From NCBI GenBank assembly GCA_032622095.1, contig CP136061.1, positions 256,381,582 to 256,445,581 of the forward strand: 64,000 bases of DNA, written 5' to 3'. This DNA comes from Siphonodentalium dalli (lineage: Eukaryota > Mollusca > Scaphopoda > Gadilida > Siphonodentaliidae). Shown piece after piece: positions 1 through 12,249 of the stretch. A program made the position numbers and the translations under genes. Numbering within the stretch: the stretch's first letter is position 1; the number at the start of each line of letters is the position of its first letter. The notes under the pieces are model-generated. The model was given only the letters and a program-made list of their open reading frames with translations. It had not been told where the DNA came from and did not search any database.

Positions 1-404
1 ATCCCTTGCGTTCATAAAGCAGGATATATCTCTGGCACTGAACTCCTTGTTAGACGAAGTCGCAAAGGCACTGATTTTAAGATAATTCGATCTATGACTA
101 AACAGAGAATGTATTCAACAGAAAGGTCAAGTGCAACAATTCATCCGAAAGACGTGAGAATATAGTCGTGTCCCTTTGTTTAAGCAAGCAAACCGAACAG
201 ACTTCTTCCATTTCTTGAGCACATGTCCATTCCTCCCTGGTAGCGATAAACGGTTCAAAACAAGGACACGATCAATTATGATATGTGAAGACGACGAATT
301 AGGAGAGATATATAGACACAGAGTGTCCCGATGACAACGTACGCACATCAGTCGACCATTCGAATGCGCAGCGAGTACAAGTGAAGAAATCACCAGTCCT
401 AAAC
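1..404 (+). pseudogene. Gag-end fragment of Gypsy-like retrotransposon copy A
   Basis: The translated fragments contain a Cys/His cluster (KQANRTDFFHFLSTCPFLP, about 180-240) and then an acidic stretch CEDDELGE (about 280-305). The same sequence recurs near 25700-26110 in copy B, which identifies it as a repeat. Stops and frame changes break it (for example a TAG near 163). I place it as the nucleocapsid-like end of gag just before the protease of the same element. It joins the protease after 826 once the 405-825 insertion is set aside. The lineage (Ty3/Gypsy-like) is inferred from the downstream protease, RT, RNase H and integrase order seen in copy B. The element runs off the left edge of the window. 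Confidence 0.6.
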
Positions 405-825
405 TATGGAATCCTATTAGGGCCACTTGCTAATGGCGCTTTCGGCGCGCGCCGAAAGCGACAAAAAGTGCGCCATTAATAACGCGCCGAAAGTGACAAC
501 AAATGCGCCGAAAGCGACAAAAAGTGTGCCGTTACGGCGCACTTTTTGTCGCTTTCGGCGCGCGCCGAAACATACCCTAATGGCGCACTTTTTGTCGCTT
601 CCGGCGCGCGCCATTAGGGAGTGGACCTAATAGTATGCCTAATGGCGCGCCGAAAGCGACAAAAAGTGCGCCATTAGTAACGCGCGAAAGCGACAAAATG
701 TGCGCCGTTACGGCGCACATTTTGTCGCTTTCGGCGCTTTCGGCGCGTTACTAATGGCGCACTTTTTGTCGCTTTCGGCGCGCGCCGAAAGCGCCATTAG
801 GAAGTGGCCCTAATAGGATTCGATA
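405..825. mobile_element. 421-bp fold-back MITE inserted in copy A
   Basis: The ends are 23-bp terminal inverted repeats differing at one base (405-427 and the reverse complement of 803-825; both read TATSGAATCCTATTAGGGCC then ACT). The insertion is flanked by a 6-bp direct repeat CTAAAC (399-404 and 826-831). Copy B at 26116-26127 has the uninterrupted sequence CCTAAACACATT, which confirms the empty site. Inside there are repeated modules such as GCGCCGAAAGCGAC and AAAAAGTGCGCCATTA in both orientations, so almost the whole unit can fold on itself. No ORF in it looks real. The superfamily is not identified. Confidence 0.85.
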
Positions 826-831
826 CTAAAC

Positions 832-1483
832 ACATTCTACGCTCAACATCCTGTGTGTGTGATTATTGATTCTGGTGCTGAAACGAACATGATACGGGCG
901 TCACTCGCCACACAGCTTGGACTAAAAATCACGGAGTCTTGCCAACAAGCTATGCAGGCCCCACTATTGATTCTGGGCGAAACGAGATTAACGATTACAC
1001 GAGAAGGCAGTATACTTGATCTTGATGCGCTAGTGGTGGAGACCATGGACGTAGATGTACTAGCGGGGGTACCGTCCATGACAACTATTGATATTAGTGT
1101 ACGACCCGCGAAAGGAATGGTTACTATCGGCAATAAATCCTTCTCATACAGTCACCAGACCAAGTCACGAGGTCCTCATGCTGTTAGGCGAACTAACGTA
1201 CTTCGTGCTCCTAAGACAACGCTGTGGTCAGGAGAATATCTCGAACTCGGATTTCCAGACAATCTTGATCTCGATTCAGTACTGGCCATCGAACCCCGGT
1301 TAGACGAAACTAACCATTCAACACGACAATGGCCAATCCCCGGCATCATACAAGCCGTAGGGAGGAAGATAAGAATAAGCAATGATACAGGTAAAATGAT
1401 AAATTTGCGAAAGAATGAACATTTCGGTCAAATCGTACCTGTCGCAAGCGAAAGGTCTGTCATAGACTACTATGCTTCACATA
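832..1483 (+). pseudogene. Aspartic protease region of Gypsy-like copy A
   Basis: The open frame encodes a retropepsin-like segment with the active-site motif DSGAETNMI (about 868-894), then a linker of about 150 residues that copy B shares. Retropepsins cleave the Gag-Pol polyprotein inside the particle. The frame is open up to the Penelope insertion at 1484. From there it runs by chance into the Penelope reverse transcriptase, so the apparent 394-residue ORF (853-2037) is a chimera of two elements and not one protein. Copy B (from 26145) has NSGAET in place of DSGAET, so copy A keeps the better active site. Confidence 0.8.
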
Positions 1484-2845
1484 ATTTCGTTCAAATTAAG
1501 GGAACGGCCATGGGTACGCCTATGGCTCCTCAATGCGCTAATATATTCATGGACAATCTAGAAACTACTTTTCTTCAGTCATCGGACCTCAAGCCATCGA
1601 ACTACTACAGGTTCATAGATGATATTTTCTTCACTTGGGAACATGGCGAAGATAGACTGAAGGAATTCCACGCGGCATTTAATGACCAACACCCTGATAT
1701 AAAACTCAAAATGGAGCATTCTAAACAGTCTGTCAACTTCTTGGATGTTACTGTCAGCATTGTAGACGGCCACATCAACACGAATGTCTATCGCAAACCT
1801 ACGGACAAATTTACTTACCTTAACCCGAACAGTTTCCACCCCGATCACACTAAATCGTCCGTCATATACAGCCAAGCTCTACGTTATAATAGGATATGCA
1901 GTGACTCGAAAACGCGGGACATACAAATCGGGCATCTTCAGCAGAACTTCGTCAACCTGGGATACAAGCAGAGAGTTGTAAACAGAGAGATAAAAAAAAG
2001 CAGTAGTCAAGGACAGGGTGGAACTACTTCAGTATAATTCAGACGACAGCCATCAGAATACTCCATCAAAAATACCACTGGTAGTCACATTTCATCCAAA
2101 ATTACAAAAACTAAAAACTATCGCCAAGGACCTACAATGTGTGCTTCAAAATGATGACAAACTGCGTGATATTTTCCCTGAATTACCTTTAATGTCATAT
2201 CGACAACCTCCGAACCTCCGAAAGAGTCTAGTTAGAGCACAGAACTTGCGTAACAACCAACAGAACGGAACATACCCGTGCGGAATATGGAATTGTGCAA
2301 CATGCTCTTCTGTGACAAATGGAACTCTGACCAACGGTACAGGGAAATCTATCACACCGAGTGGGTTATTCTCGTGCAGCTCTGAAGGTGTTGTTTATGC
2401 TCTGACGTGCAGACAGTGTCCCGGGCTTATCTACATCGGAGAGACGGGCCAAACCCTCAGAGGCCGCATGAATGGACACCGGCATGACATAACATCAGAA
2501 AATATATTCGTGCCCGTGGGAGAACATTTTAACTCTTCTCGCCATTCAGAGGAAGACCTCGAGGTCAGAATTCTCAGAGCAGGATTGAAACGACTGAGAG
2601 CGAGGAAAACAGTAGAGTTAAAACTAATAACCTACATGGACACCATCCGGAAAGGGTTAAACAGGGACTATGGTTTTCTCTCACATTACGCTGTACTGCA
2701 TAATTTCCGGGGAACTCGGCAATCGGGAGCAGCCGCGACGTGGATGCTTTCCGTCAATCTTGTTATTCACGTCATCGTGATGGACACTTTCAACGTCAAC
2801 GACTTTTCACTATTTGTTCACTTCATACTTGATAAAGGCTACTAG
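1484..2845 (+). pseudogene. Penelope-type RT plus GIY-YIG endonuclease, frameshifted
   Basis: The first part (1484 to about 1999, frame 1) has IKGTAMGTPMAPQCANIFM, the catalytic YRFIDDIFFTW motif, NFLDVTV and YRKPTD, all typical of Penelope RTs. The second part (about 2000-2845, frame 2) has the RT C-terminal linker (FHPKL near 2090, NLRKSLVRAQ near 2215) and a GIY-YIG domain: a Cys pair (ALTCRQCPG), YIGETGQTLRGR and a downstream His. The frame changes at a run of eight A (1992-1999), which suggests an indel there. The RT lacks its N-terminal fingers because of the 5' truncation. The copy is dead. Confidence 0.92.
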
Positions 2846-2916
2846 ATAGCCGAAAGCTCGTGTTTTTTAAAAACTCAAATGAGTCTTAAATGGTGTTACT
2901 TTATTTTATTCCCATT
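1484..2916 (+). mobile_element. 5'-truncated Penelope-like element (PLE)
   Basis: The insertion interrupts copy A and is bounded by a perfect 13-bp target duplication TATGCTTCACATA (1471-1483 and 2917-2929). Copy B carries the site without the insertion (26761-26775). The element begins directly inside the reverse transcriptase, so it is truncated at the 5' end. It ends with a non-coding 3' tail after the endonuclease that contains CCGAAAGCTCGTG. Penelope-like elements combine a telomerase-related RT with a GIY-YIG endonuclease, and both are visible here. Confidence 0.93.
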
Positions 2917-3569
2917 TATGCTTCACATACAGAGACGTCGAATATCAATCGACTAATGAATGTATCTGTCACTACAGGTCGTGAGTCTAAACCAAATGGA
3001 CTATTCCAAGATATTCTGCATTCACATGCTGTCACTGTCGATCCGGACTGCATTCTTCCGCCTAAAGTGAAAGAAGAACTGTTTGCTGCGTTGGCTGACT
3101 ACTATACCGTATCCGATACCAAGTTCCCGGGGTACAATGGCGCCTTTGGAAAATTTGAGACCGTTGTTAATATGGGGCCCGTACAACCGCCACAGCGAAG
3201 GGATCATGTGCCACAGTATTCTCGGTATAAGCTGGTAGAGCTACAAGACAAATTCGACGAGTTAGAGAAACTGGGTGTATTCAGAATACCAGAGGTGTGG
3301 TGGTGGAGTACATCAACGCGTCATTCCTGATTAAGAAACCAAATGGAGGTTTTAGACTCGTGACAGCGTTTGCTGATGTTGGGAAATACAGCAAACCCCA
3401 ACCAGCAGTCATGCCTGATGTCGATTCCACACCACGGAGAATTGCACAATGGAGATATATCGCAGTATCGGATCTCACAGACTTTTTACAAAAATTCCTC
3501 TTTCAAAAGAATCGGCAAAAATACTTCGGCTTTGACACACCATTTAGAGGCGTTCGCATCTATGTCTGA
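2917..3569 (+). pseudogene. Reverse transcriptase N-terminal part of Gypsy-like copy A
   Basis: After the target duplication, copy A resumes with a spacer and the RT entry region: LPPKVKEELFAALADY (about 3058-3105), then [17 protein letters not shown] and [11 protein letters not shown] (3320-3500). The matching region of copy B continues to an ADDMFCGG catalytic box, but copy A stops before it. Near 3290 a short deletion relative to copy B (27120-27165) shifts the frame. Similarity to copy B ends near 3562, which marks a truncation. The following sequence, including a run of nine G near 3612, is unrelated. Confidence 0.8.
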
Positions 3570-4355
3570 GGTGTGACATGAAAATTGGCAGGAACCTCAG
3601 CAAAGAATCTGAGGGGGGGGGGCGGCTCACTCCAAAAAGATTAGATTTTATTTGGCGAGCATGGGGAACCGAAGAGACTTATTTTGAAGGCAACTATCAT
3701 TTGTTGGAATAATCAGTTTTCGGCTCGTGACATTGGACATGTAATGCAGTTCCGATGAATTTGGGGTATTGGGGGTTATGTGGTCCGTATTTGAACACCC
3801 GTGCGCGTTACAGTATCGCCGAAATGGTCTGTTCTAAAAATAGAAGAATAAAGTGTCCCGTTTAATCATCTAATTTTATAATAAAAAAAAATATTCGAAA
3901 TAAAATCAATATTATTTGATAGAAGCGTTTCCGGACATGGTTCTTCAAGTCATATTCATTATTTTATACACATGAAACTATTGCAAAATAGTAAAATGAA
4001 GAGATAATCCATCTTTAATGTAAATGTTCTCCGATAATTATATGCATTTGGAGTTAACAATTCCTTCGACTTAGCAATTCTGATCCAGTATTTGACCATG
4101 TGATATAATGCATCAACTTCCAGAAATAAAGAAATAATGGGAAAAAGAAACTATGTATTGTGACATTGTTCTATTCCATCCACCGCTGCTTAAGACCACT
4201 TTTTAAAACCACTTTTTCGGGTTAGAAACATTTATATTTTCTTTGGTACGTGTGATCCGAAAGTTTCATAACTGTATCAATCATCTCTTCGAAAAATGTA
4301 ACTCCTGCATGAGAGTTTCTGATTTATACCAGTTCAGACCAGCATTGGCTTCTGC
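3570..4355. other. Non-coding flank upstream of zinc-finger locus 1
   Basis: I see no gene. It holds a MITE relic (3812-4014) and, from about 4019 to 4355, sequence that recurs almost unchanged upstream of zinc-finger locus 2 (about 20975-21310). This shared flank shows that loci 1 and 2 come from a segmental duplication that included the MITE relic. Confidence 0.7.
3812..4014 (+). mobile_element. TTAA MITE, right-end relic
   Basis: It matches the right half of the 520-560 bp MITE family described at 11175-11703 and ends in AGAGATAATCCATC followed by TTAA (4015-4018). The left half is missing. A more decayed copy sits at the equivalent place before locus 2 (about 20894-20975), so this insertion is older than the duplication. 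Confidence 0.75.
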
Positions 4356-6360
<2,005 letters not shown>

Positions 6361-6499
6361 CCTGATGTTACATACCGGTAAGATAACTCATACAGGTGAC
6401 TGTCCGTATATAGAGTGACCTCCCATATTCAGTTGACTGGCCGTATTTTGAGTGTTCACGCTGTACCAAGCAATCTTTTGTTTTCTATTTTTTTTAAAA

Positions 6500-6721
6500 A
6501 TGGACAAAGTGAACCCTGGTGACAACTACGAAAATCCACACACGAATAACCAACAGGGAACATCACACATGTATGCATGCACTACGGTGTGTGGTCTGCT
6601 GCAGTCTATACGCGGTTCTCTATGGGTTGATACGAGCATCCACAACGGACATCGCCCGTATCCATGCGATATGTGCGGGAAATCATTTATTAGTATGAGT
6701 CAATTGACGAGAATAAGATAA
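6500..6721 (+). CDS. Short ORF with one zinc finger, conserved 3' of each array
   Basis: The ORF starts at ATG 6500 (MDKVNPGDNYENPHT...) and codes for 73 residues ending in one C2H2-like half: HRPYPCDMCGKSFISMSQL, with a second His missing before the stop. A related ORF lies after locus 3 (32130-32351) and a frameshifted one after locus 2 (23926-24154). It may be the first exon of a neighbouring zinc-finger gene whose array was lost, or a 3' exon of the array gene. Conservation in three copies may reflect duplication only. Confidence 0.45.
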   Translation: MDKVNPGDNYENPHTNNQQGTSHMYACTTVCGLLQSIRGSLWVDTSIHNGHRPYPCDMCGKSFISMSQLTRIR

Positions 6722-6843
6722 TTCATATGTCCTGTATGTATTAAAATTTCGTATTGTATTTAAAGAAAGGTCTATATGTGTATTATATTTTAAGAAAGGA
6801 CTATGCGCGGCGTGACATTTCACTTCACGACGTTATTGACGTA

Positions 6844-7629
6844 CGGTACACTCTCAAATAAAGCAATTGATTTAGGTACCCCATGGAACCAAAAGCCGCG
6901 ATAGTACCAGACAGTTTGGTACTATAAGCCTGTAGAGCCTGTTTAGCGTTATAGAACCACATGAGTTGGTACTCCACAGAGGGCCAATCGTTGGCTCCAT
7001 GCTGATTGGATGAGACCGTGGGTGTGTCAATATCGAGTGCCGTGTGCAAACGATTAAATTAAAGTGAAAAATGGCCGCCCGTCGACTCGCGGTCGTAGAT
7101 CTGTCGGATTATTTCATTTAGCACCATGCAAGGGAGTCTTTGTGGTTTTGTACTTAATTGGATGTTTAAACGCGGCAGCATAATTTGGAATCTAACATGT
7201 CACATTGTTAAATTTGCCGGTATCAGGGCTGTTTTGTTCTCTGGAGTATCAAATTGCTGGATCTATGCGTAGTACCTAAATACTTCAGAGTACCTGTCTT
7301 GATATTTTGGCACTTCAGATAATATATAGGGCGTATCATGAAAGCATCTATTTCTTGGCACCTCATATCGTGAGCGTCATGGCTTCGGTGACATAATTGC
7401 GGGGTGGGTATTGTATGCACAATGCCCGGGTAGAACTTAAATAATTATTAGGTAATCCAGAGTACCAACAATTTGGTACTCTAGAGTACCAAGAAGTTGG
7501 TACTCCAGAGTACCAAACATTTTGGTACTCTAGAGTACCTAAACTTTTGGTACTCCAGAGTACCAAAAAGTTGGTACTCCCCTTGGGACAAAGCTTGGTA
7601 CCTACATAAGTACCTATATTTTAAAGAGT
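6844..7629. mobile_element. 786-bp insertion with palindrome array
   Basis: Loci 2 and 3 read TTGACSTATCAAC without interruption (near 24313 and 32626). Locus 1 has this insertion between two GTA copies (6841-6843 and 7630-7632). The ends share a short inverted motif, CACTCT near the left end and AGAGTG at the right. There is no credible ORF. Scattered GGTAC and AGTACC half sites occur throughout, with a dense array at 7451-7580. I infer a non-autonomous DNA element of unknown family. Confidence 0.7.
7451..7580. repeat. Array of 16-bp palindromes with 24-25 bp spacing
   Basis: Palindromes of the type GGTACTCYAGAGTACC start at 7451 (imperfect), 7475, 7499, 7524 and 7549, with a half site at 7573. 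Steps are 24, 24, 25, 25 and 24 bp. The central dinucleotide alternates CC, CT, CC, CT, CC, so the higher-order unit is about 49 bp. Spacers are T/A-rich. The layout could form hairpins or present regularly phased sites for a dimeric protein. Confidence 0.85.
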
Positions 7630-8173
7630 GTATCAACAAAAGCGCTCGTCTAGACATTGGGTTATTTACTTTAGCGTTTCGGATGGTTTAACAGTGGAAT
7701 AAAATAGTAATGTTGCTATATTTACGATGAACCATGATTAAATGTTCCTAATATGACTCCGACTAGAATCATCGCCACTCAAAATTTCGGTGTTGAATGT
7801 GTCCCCGTGAATCACTCTTTGAGACAAATGAAAACAGATGTAATTTTGATGCACGATTGAATGATCATAAACCAACTAACTGCATCTATATTCAAAAAAA
7901 TTATTATTTCAAGCGAGCTTTTTAATACTAATTTCTACCAATGTAAATCGAGCCTCTCATTTTAAGATTTTAAGAACTATAACGGTTATGGCTTAATTGT
8001 ATGTAAAACATTTGAATTGACATATTTGTTTTGGTATGATATTGTCCAGTCACATGCTTGGAATTGTCCAGTTACTTTCGTGTGCACTTCACGTCTTCGT
8101 GCATATGAGAGTGGTTGCACATCACATGCGTATACATGTATCACAAGGAGCAACTTTCAAGGACAATATTTAA
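7630..8173. other. Duplicated 3' flank of the zinc-finger loci
   Basis: No gene is seen. The sequence is shared with about 24325-24880 and, in part, 32636-32692, 36535-36764 and 11708-11885. It contains the empty sites (TTAA at 7688-7691 and near 8014) that receive MITEs in the other copies. Confidence 0.75.
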
Positions 8174-8731
8174 AGATGGATTATCTCTTCAAATAATATA
8201 AATTTGAAATAGTGGCGTGGGTATAAAATAATAAATATGAAGTGAAGACCCCTGTCCGGAAAGGCTTCTATCAATTAATATTGATTTTATTTCGAATATT
8301 TTATTACGAAATGAGACATTTAATTGGGACACTTTATTTGTCTATTTTTAGAACAGACCATTCGGTTGACACCATATAAAGCATTGTAGAGAGCACTATA
8401 GTGAGCATTAGGTTGTTCCTATGGCTACGTACCAAACGCCAAATGTCCCAGATTGATTGGTTGTACTGTTTTATTCCATAGTTATTAGCGATAATGAGTA
8501 TAATTAACGTTTATTCGTGACAAAATTACGCAATAAAATTTCTGGTCTCTGTTAACAGTAACTACTAATGTTCGTTAGCTAAACAACCACACCTTTTTAG
8601 ACCAGAACATTTTCGAAATAATATCAATATTAATCTATAGAAGCATTTCCGGATAGGAGTCTTCGATTCGGATCTAATATTATATACCCCGGTACCTATA
8701 TAATACATATTTACAAAGAGATAATCCACCT
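8174..8731 (-). mobile_element. TTAA MITE, complete, reverse orientation
   Basis: It is a full-length copy flanked by TTAA (8170-8173 and 8732-8735). It begins AGATGGATTATCTCTTC and ends GAGATAATCCACC then T. The internal sequence is more diverged than in other copies. It has no coding capacity. Confidence 0.85.
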
Positions 8732-8735
8732 TTAA

Positions 8736-9903
8736 GAAAAAGTATGAAAATTCATCTTCCAGTAAAATATCACCATCAATAACATAATTTATGACATTAC
8801 TGATATGAAAGTTTACTTGTATTATGTTATTCTGCGACAGATAAATTATACTGGACAAAATCTACAACGAATTACTTAAGATGGCTGCCAAAATTGCTAT
8901 CCTCATTGTTCACATTATAACTGTTGCAGGACTATCAAGACAGTGCTTCCGATAGCGATATATAACGTTTTCTCTTTATTTTGTAACATCATGTTATTAG
9001 GACAGAAACAAATGAATTATATTGACATATGTAAATCAACATTGGTAAATTAAAGAATTAATGTACCCAGAAATGTTTGTGTATGTCATCAGTATCTTTC
9101 TCGCCAAGTCGATGTGTCAGCTACAGCTAATGTCCCCCTCACTCGAACAGAACATCGTACAAATTAAACCCGCACGTCTACACACACAACGTGTTGTCAT
9201 GCAAGGAGCATTTGAAGCACAACATAGATCCATTGAGTTTAGTATAGTCTCAGGACCAGTGGCTTCCTAGTTGGAACGAAGATTGGGATAGGTGACCTGT
9301 CGTCTGTCGACCAGCCATAATCAGTTGGATTGAGGTCAGGATGTGTGTCATCAATCGCATGCCTCTATGCGCATACTTGAAAGTTGGCGCGTTAAATATT
9401 TTCGATTAACGTATCGTCAGTTGGGGTAGATAAAACAGTTTTTGCACTACTGCTGTCGCCTTTGTTGGACCGTATTTTCCGTCGAGCCTCTATGGTTGAT
9501 TGCCAATTTTTTTGTCCATAGCAATCCAAAAATAAATTATCTAGCCTAATCTACAACTCCGTCTATTGTAACAGAGGGTGCACCAACATCTCTTAGCTAT
9601 GCTTTGTTGCAACTGACGTGGGCATAACCTTTTTGTTGAAGCAGCCTCGTGTTTGTCTGAGCGTATAGACTTTGCTAGCCCCTGTATATGGGGCTAATAG
9701 CGTATATTCTTTGATGCTGAGTTTATTGTACCGATCGAACACCAAGTATACATGTCTTTGTCAGTTTAGCATATATGACAACAATTCGTCAAGAAAGTAT
9801 TGCACTACGCCCAGCGCTGGCCAACGTACTGCACATCTGCCAGGAAACGTGGCACAGATGACCCCGTCCTTTGGTACGTTAGTTGTAATGCCAACGCGTA
9901 GAG
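8736..9903. other. AT-rich spacer with possible small exons
   Basis: I find no strong gene. One short ORF (starting near 8881, 24 codons) and the ORF at 9061-9270 both begin with hydrophobic residues. They could be decayed first exons of secreted proteins. The rest is unassigned. Confidence 0.4.
9061..9270 (+). CDS. Possible exon of a secreted protein (uncertain)
   Basis: This is a 69-codon ORF from an ATG. Residues 6-17 are hydrophobic and followed by a Cys, like a signal peptide. The remainder (RVVMQGAFEAQHRSIEFSI, then VSGPVAS) has no domain I can name with confidence. No clear GT donor precedes the TAG stop, so an exon model is weak. It may be a chance ORF or a pseudogene remnant. Confidence 0.25.
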   Translation: MYPEMFVYVISIFLAKSMCQLQLMSPSLEQNIVQIKPARLHTQRVVMQGAFEAQHRSIEFSIVSGPVAS

Positions 9904-10085
9904 CAATATTAATCGATAGAAGCATTTCCGGACAGGGGTCTTCGATTCATATCTGATATTTTATACCCCGGTAACTATATAACACATTTTTACAAAGAGA
10001 TAATCCACCGTTAACACTAGTGTCCGACCGTATCAATGTGATATTTGTCAATAATCAGTTACTAAATCAAGTGGCCTGTCTGGTC
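9904..10085 (-). mobile_element. MITE end joined to zinc-finger scrap
   Basis: 9904-10010 matches the AGGTGG end of the TTAA MITE family in reverse, stopping at TTAA (10011-10014). Immediately after, 10020-10080 on the plus strand reads as part of a finger ([10 protein letters not shown], then a stop). The same junction recurs at about 11900-12090, so the joined unit was duplicated. Confidence 0.65.
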
Positions 10086-10099
10086 GATAAACTCAAATT

Positions 10100-11100
10100 T
10101 CAGGGTCAACCTAGAATAAATTCGGACTAAGTTGGTTTATATCTAATTTTGAAGAGGAAAATATCCTCTATAACATATCCAAAATCCGCTAAAATCCGTT
10201 TTGAGCAATTTTTGTAATTCAAGATGGCATCCAATATGGCTTCCATTTTTCGTTAAGTCAGTTTGTTGCAATTTGATGCAATTATAGAGAGAATATCTTG
10301 TCATATGTATACATATGTATACATTCTTGTGAAGCTAAGGCATAACGACCCCTTTTTATGCCAAAATTGGAAGTCACTGCACAAGATGGCAGCCAAAATG
10401 GCGGCCGGAAGTAGAAAATGTTACGTTTTTTACTGATATCTTTAAGATAAGTTTCTGCTGTTTGGAACTGGTTGAAAATTTTGACTTTATTTTGTATTTA
10501 GCATATTAACTGACCATCGGGGAAATAAAATGTGCGATCAGTGGGGTCACCACCCCTTCAGATCATTCAAAAAATCGACTTTGCAGAACGCGGTATTACA
10601 TTTCACAAACAAATTACCATTGGGATTATAGTCATATTTTATCAAGAAATTGGAATGACTGTGCAATGTAAGTGATGCATTCTATTTCTTATGGATATTC
10701 CGACTCAATGGTATCACAATTGTCACTTTGGCTCAAAATGGCGGCCAAAATGGTAAATATTGCACCAGCGTGCCGTGCAACCGCTTATAAGTTGTGGTTG
10801 ATGATTAAAATTGACTGTTCTGTCTTATACACATTGAATACTAACATTTATGATGCACCTTGATTAATTTTTACTATTTTAACCACTGAAATTACCATAA
10901 TTATGGCATTTTTTAATCACAAACTTGGCATCAAAATCGGCAACAAAAATAACTTTTCCGGCAGGTTTGCATAATGTTTTCATGTAAAATGGAACTATCT
11001 TTGGTATCAAATGTGCTTTTTATTTTGATATATCTTAAATGATTGACACTGAGGTGTTTTAGACAAAATTAATCATGATGGCTTGCAAAATGGCAAACAA
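10100..11100 (+). repeat. Interspersed repeat with GGCNGCCAAAATGGC motifs
   Basis: The stretch has several AAGATGGCNNCCAAAATGG-like motifs. 10730-11090 matches 39500-39890, and 10390-10740 matches the reverse complement of about 43200-43570. It is therefore one copy of the repeat that forms the arms of the inverted structure at 39481-43600. It ends abruptly at a MITE fragment (11101-11136). No ORF of note is present, and the family is not recognised. Confidence 0.7.
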
Positions 11101-11174
11101 ATTAACTATATAATACATGTTTACAAAGAGATAATCCACCTTTAAAAGAACAAACTATCACGGTTATGGCTTAA

Positions 11175-11703
11175 AGGTGGATTATCTCTTTGTAAACATG
11201 TATTATATAGTTACCGGGGTATAAAATATTAGATTTGAATCGAAGACTCCTGTCCGGAAATGCTTCTATCGATAAATATTAATTTTATTTCAAATATTTT
11301 CTGGTCTAAAAAGGTGTGTTTGTTCAGCTAACGAACAATAGTGGTTACTGTTAACAGAGACCAGAAATGATATTGTGCAATTTTGTCACAAATAAACGTT
11401 AATTATACTCATTATCGCTTATATCTTTGAAACAAAACAATACAAACAACCAACCTGTGACATTTGACATTCGTTGCGTAGCCGTAGGAACAGCCCAGTG
11501 CTCTATATCGCAATACGGTCTCATCGGAATGGTCGGTTCTAAAAATAGTAACATAAATGGGCCCGATTTAAATCATTTAATATTCGAAATAAAATCAATA
11601 TTAATTGATAGAAGCTTTTCCGGACATAAGTCTTCAGTTCATATCTATTATTTTATACCCACGCAACTATTTAAAATTTGTTATTTAAAGAGATAATCCA
11701 TCT
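11175..11703 (+). mobile_element. TTAA MITE, complete, with proven empty site
   Basis: It is a 529-bp copy between TTAA at 11171-11174 and 11704-11707. The flanks read CGGTTATGGC-TTAA and TTAA-TTGTATGTAAAAC. The uninterrupted site CGGTTATGGCTTAATTGTAT occurs near 8003 and 24686. The left end starts AGGTGGATTATCTCTTTG and the right end finishes AGAGATAATCCATCT, so the ends form imperfect inverted repeats of about 130 bp. A TTAA target suggests mobilisation by a piggyBac- or Kolobok-type transposase (inference). The 89-codon ORF in it runs into the terminal repeat and is unlikely to be real. Confidence 0.93.
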
Positions 11704-11889
11704 TTAATTGTATGTAAAACATTTGAATTGGCATATTTGTTTTGGTATGACAATGTACAGTCGCATGCGTGGAATTGTTCTGTTACTTTCTTGTTCACTT
11801 CACGCCTTCGTGCATATGAGAGTCCAGTGGTTGCACATCACATGCGTATACATGCATCACAAGGAGTAACTTTCAGGGACAATATTTAA

Positions 11890-12236
11890 AGATGGATTAT
11901 CTCCTTAAGCATTTCCGGACAGGGATCTTCGATTCATATCTTATATTTTATACCCCGGTAACTATATAACACATGTTTACAAAGAGAAAATCCACCGTCA
12001 ACACTGGTGACCGACCGTATCAATGTGATATTTGTCAATAATCAGTTACTAAATCAAGTGGCATGTCGGAACATTGACTACACACAAGCGGATTAACACT
12101 GAATATAGACGCATCAGTGCGATATTTGTTGGAAATCATTTATGCAGTCGGGAAGTTTGACTTCTCACAAAGAGGATTCACAAGGGGATAGACCATGTGA
12201 GTGCGACATATTTGAGGAAGTAGTGACTCACTCTTG
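11890..12236. pseudogene. Deleted MITE plus C2H2 finger relic
   Basis: 11890-11998 is a MITE copy lacking its middle, with TTAA before it at 11886-11889. 11999-12236 encodes finger remnants on the plus strand: [11 protein letters not shown] then stop, CDICWKSFMQSGSLTSHK in a shifted frame, and CDIFEEVVTH. Frames change repeatedly, so it is dead. The finger with FMQSGSLTSHK is the unmutated version of a unit that carries a stop three times at 49136-49310. Confidence 0.6.
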
Positions 12237-12249
12237 AAACTAATTGTCC

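Noticed and set aside
427-630. ORFs on both strands with RAESDKKCAI-like repeats
   Set aside because: They are translations of the GC-rich inverted modules of the fold-back element.
853-2037. A 394-codon ORF with protease and RT as one protein
   Set aside because: The 13-bp target duplication at 1471-1483 shows that a Penelope element was inserted; the joined frame is accidental.
11427-11696. An 86-89 codon ORF repeated in many MITE copies (also at 14166, 37020, 50431)
   Set aside because: It runs into the terminal inverted repeat, starts at non-ATG codons in places and is conserved only because the MITE is repeated.
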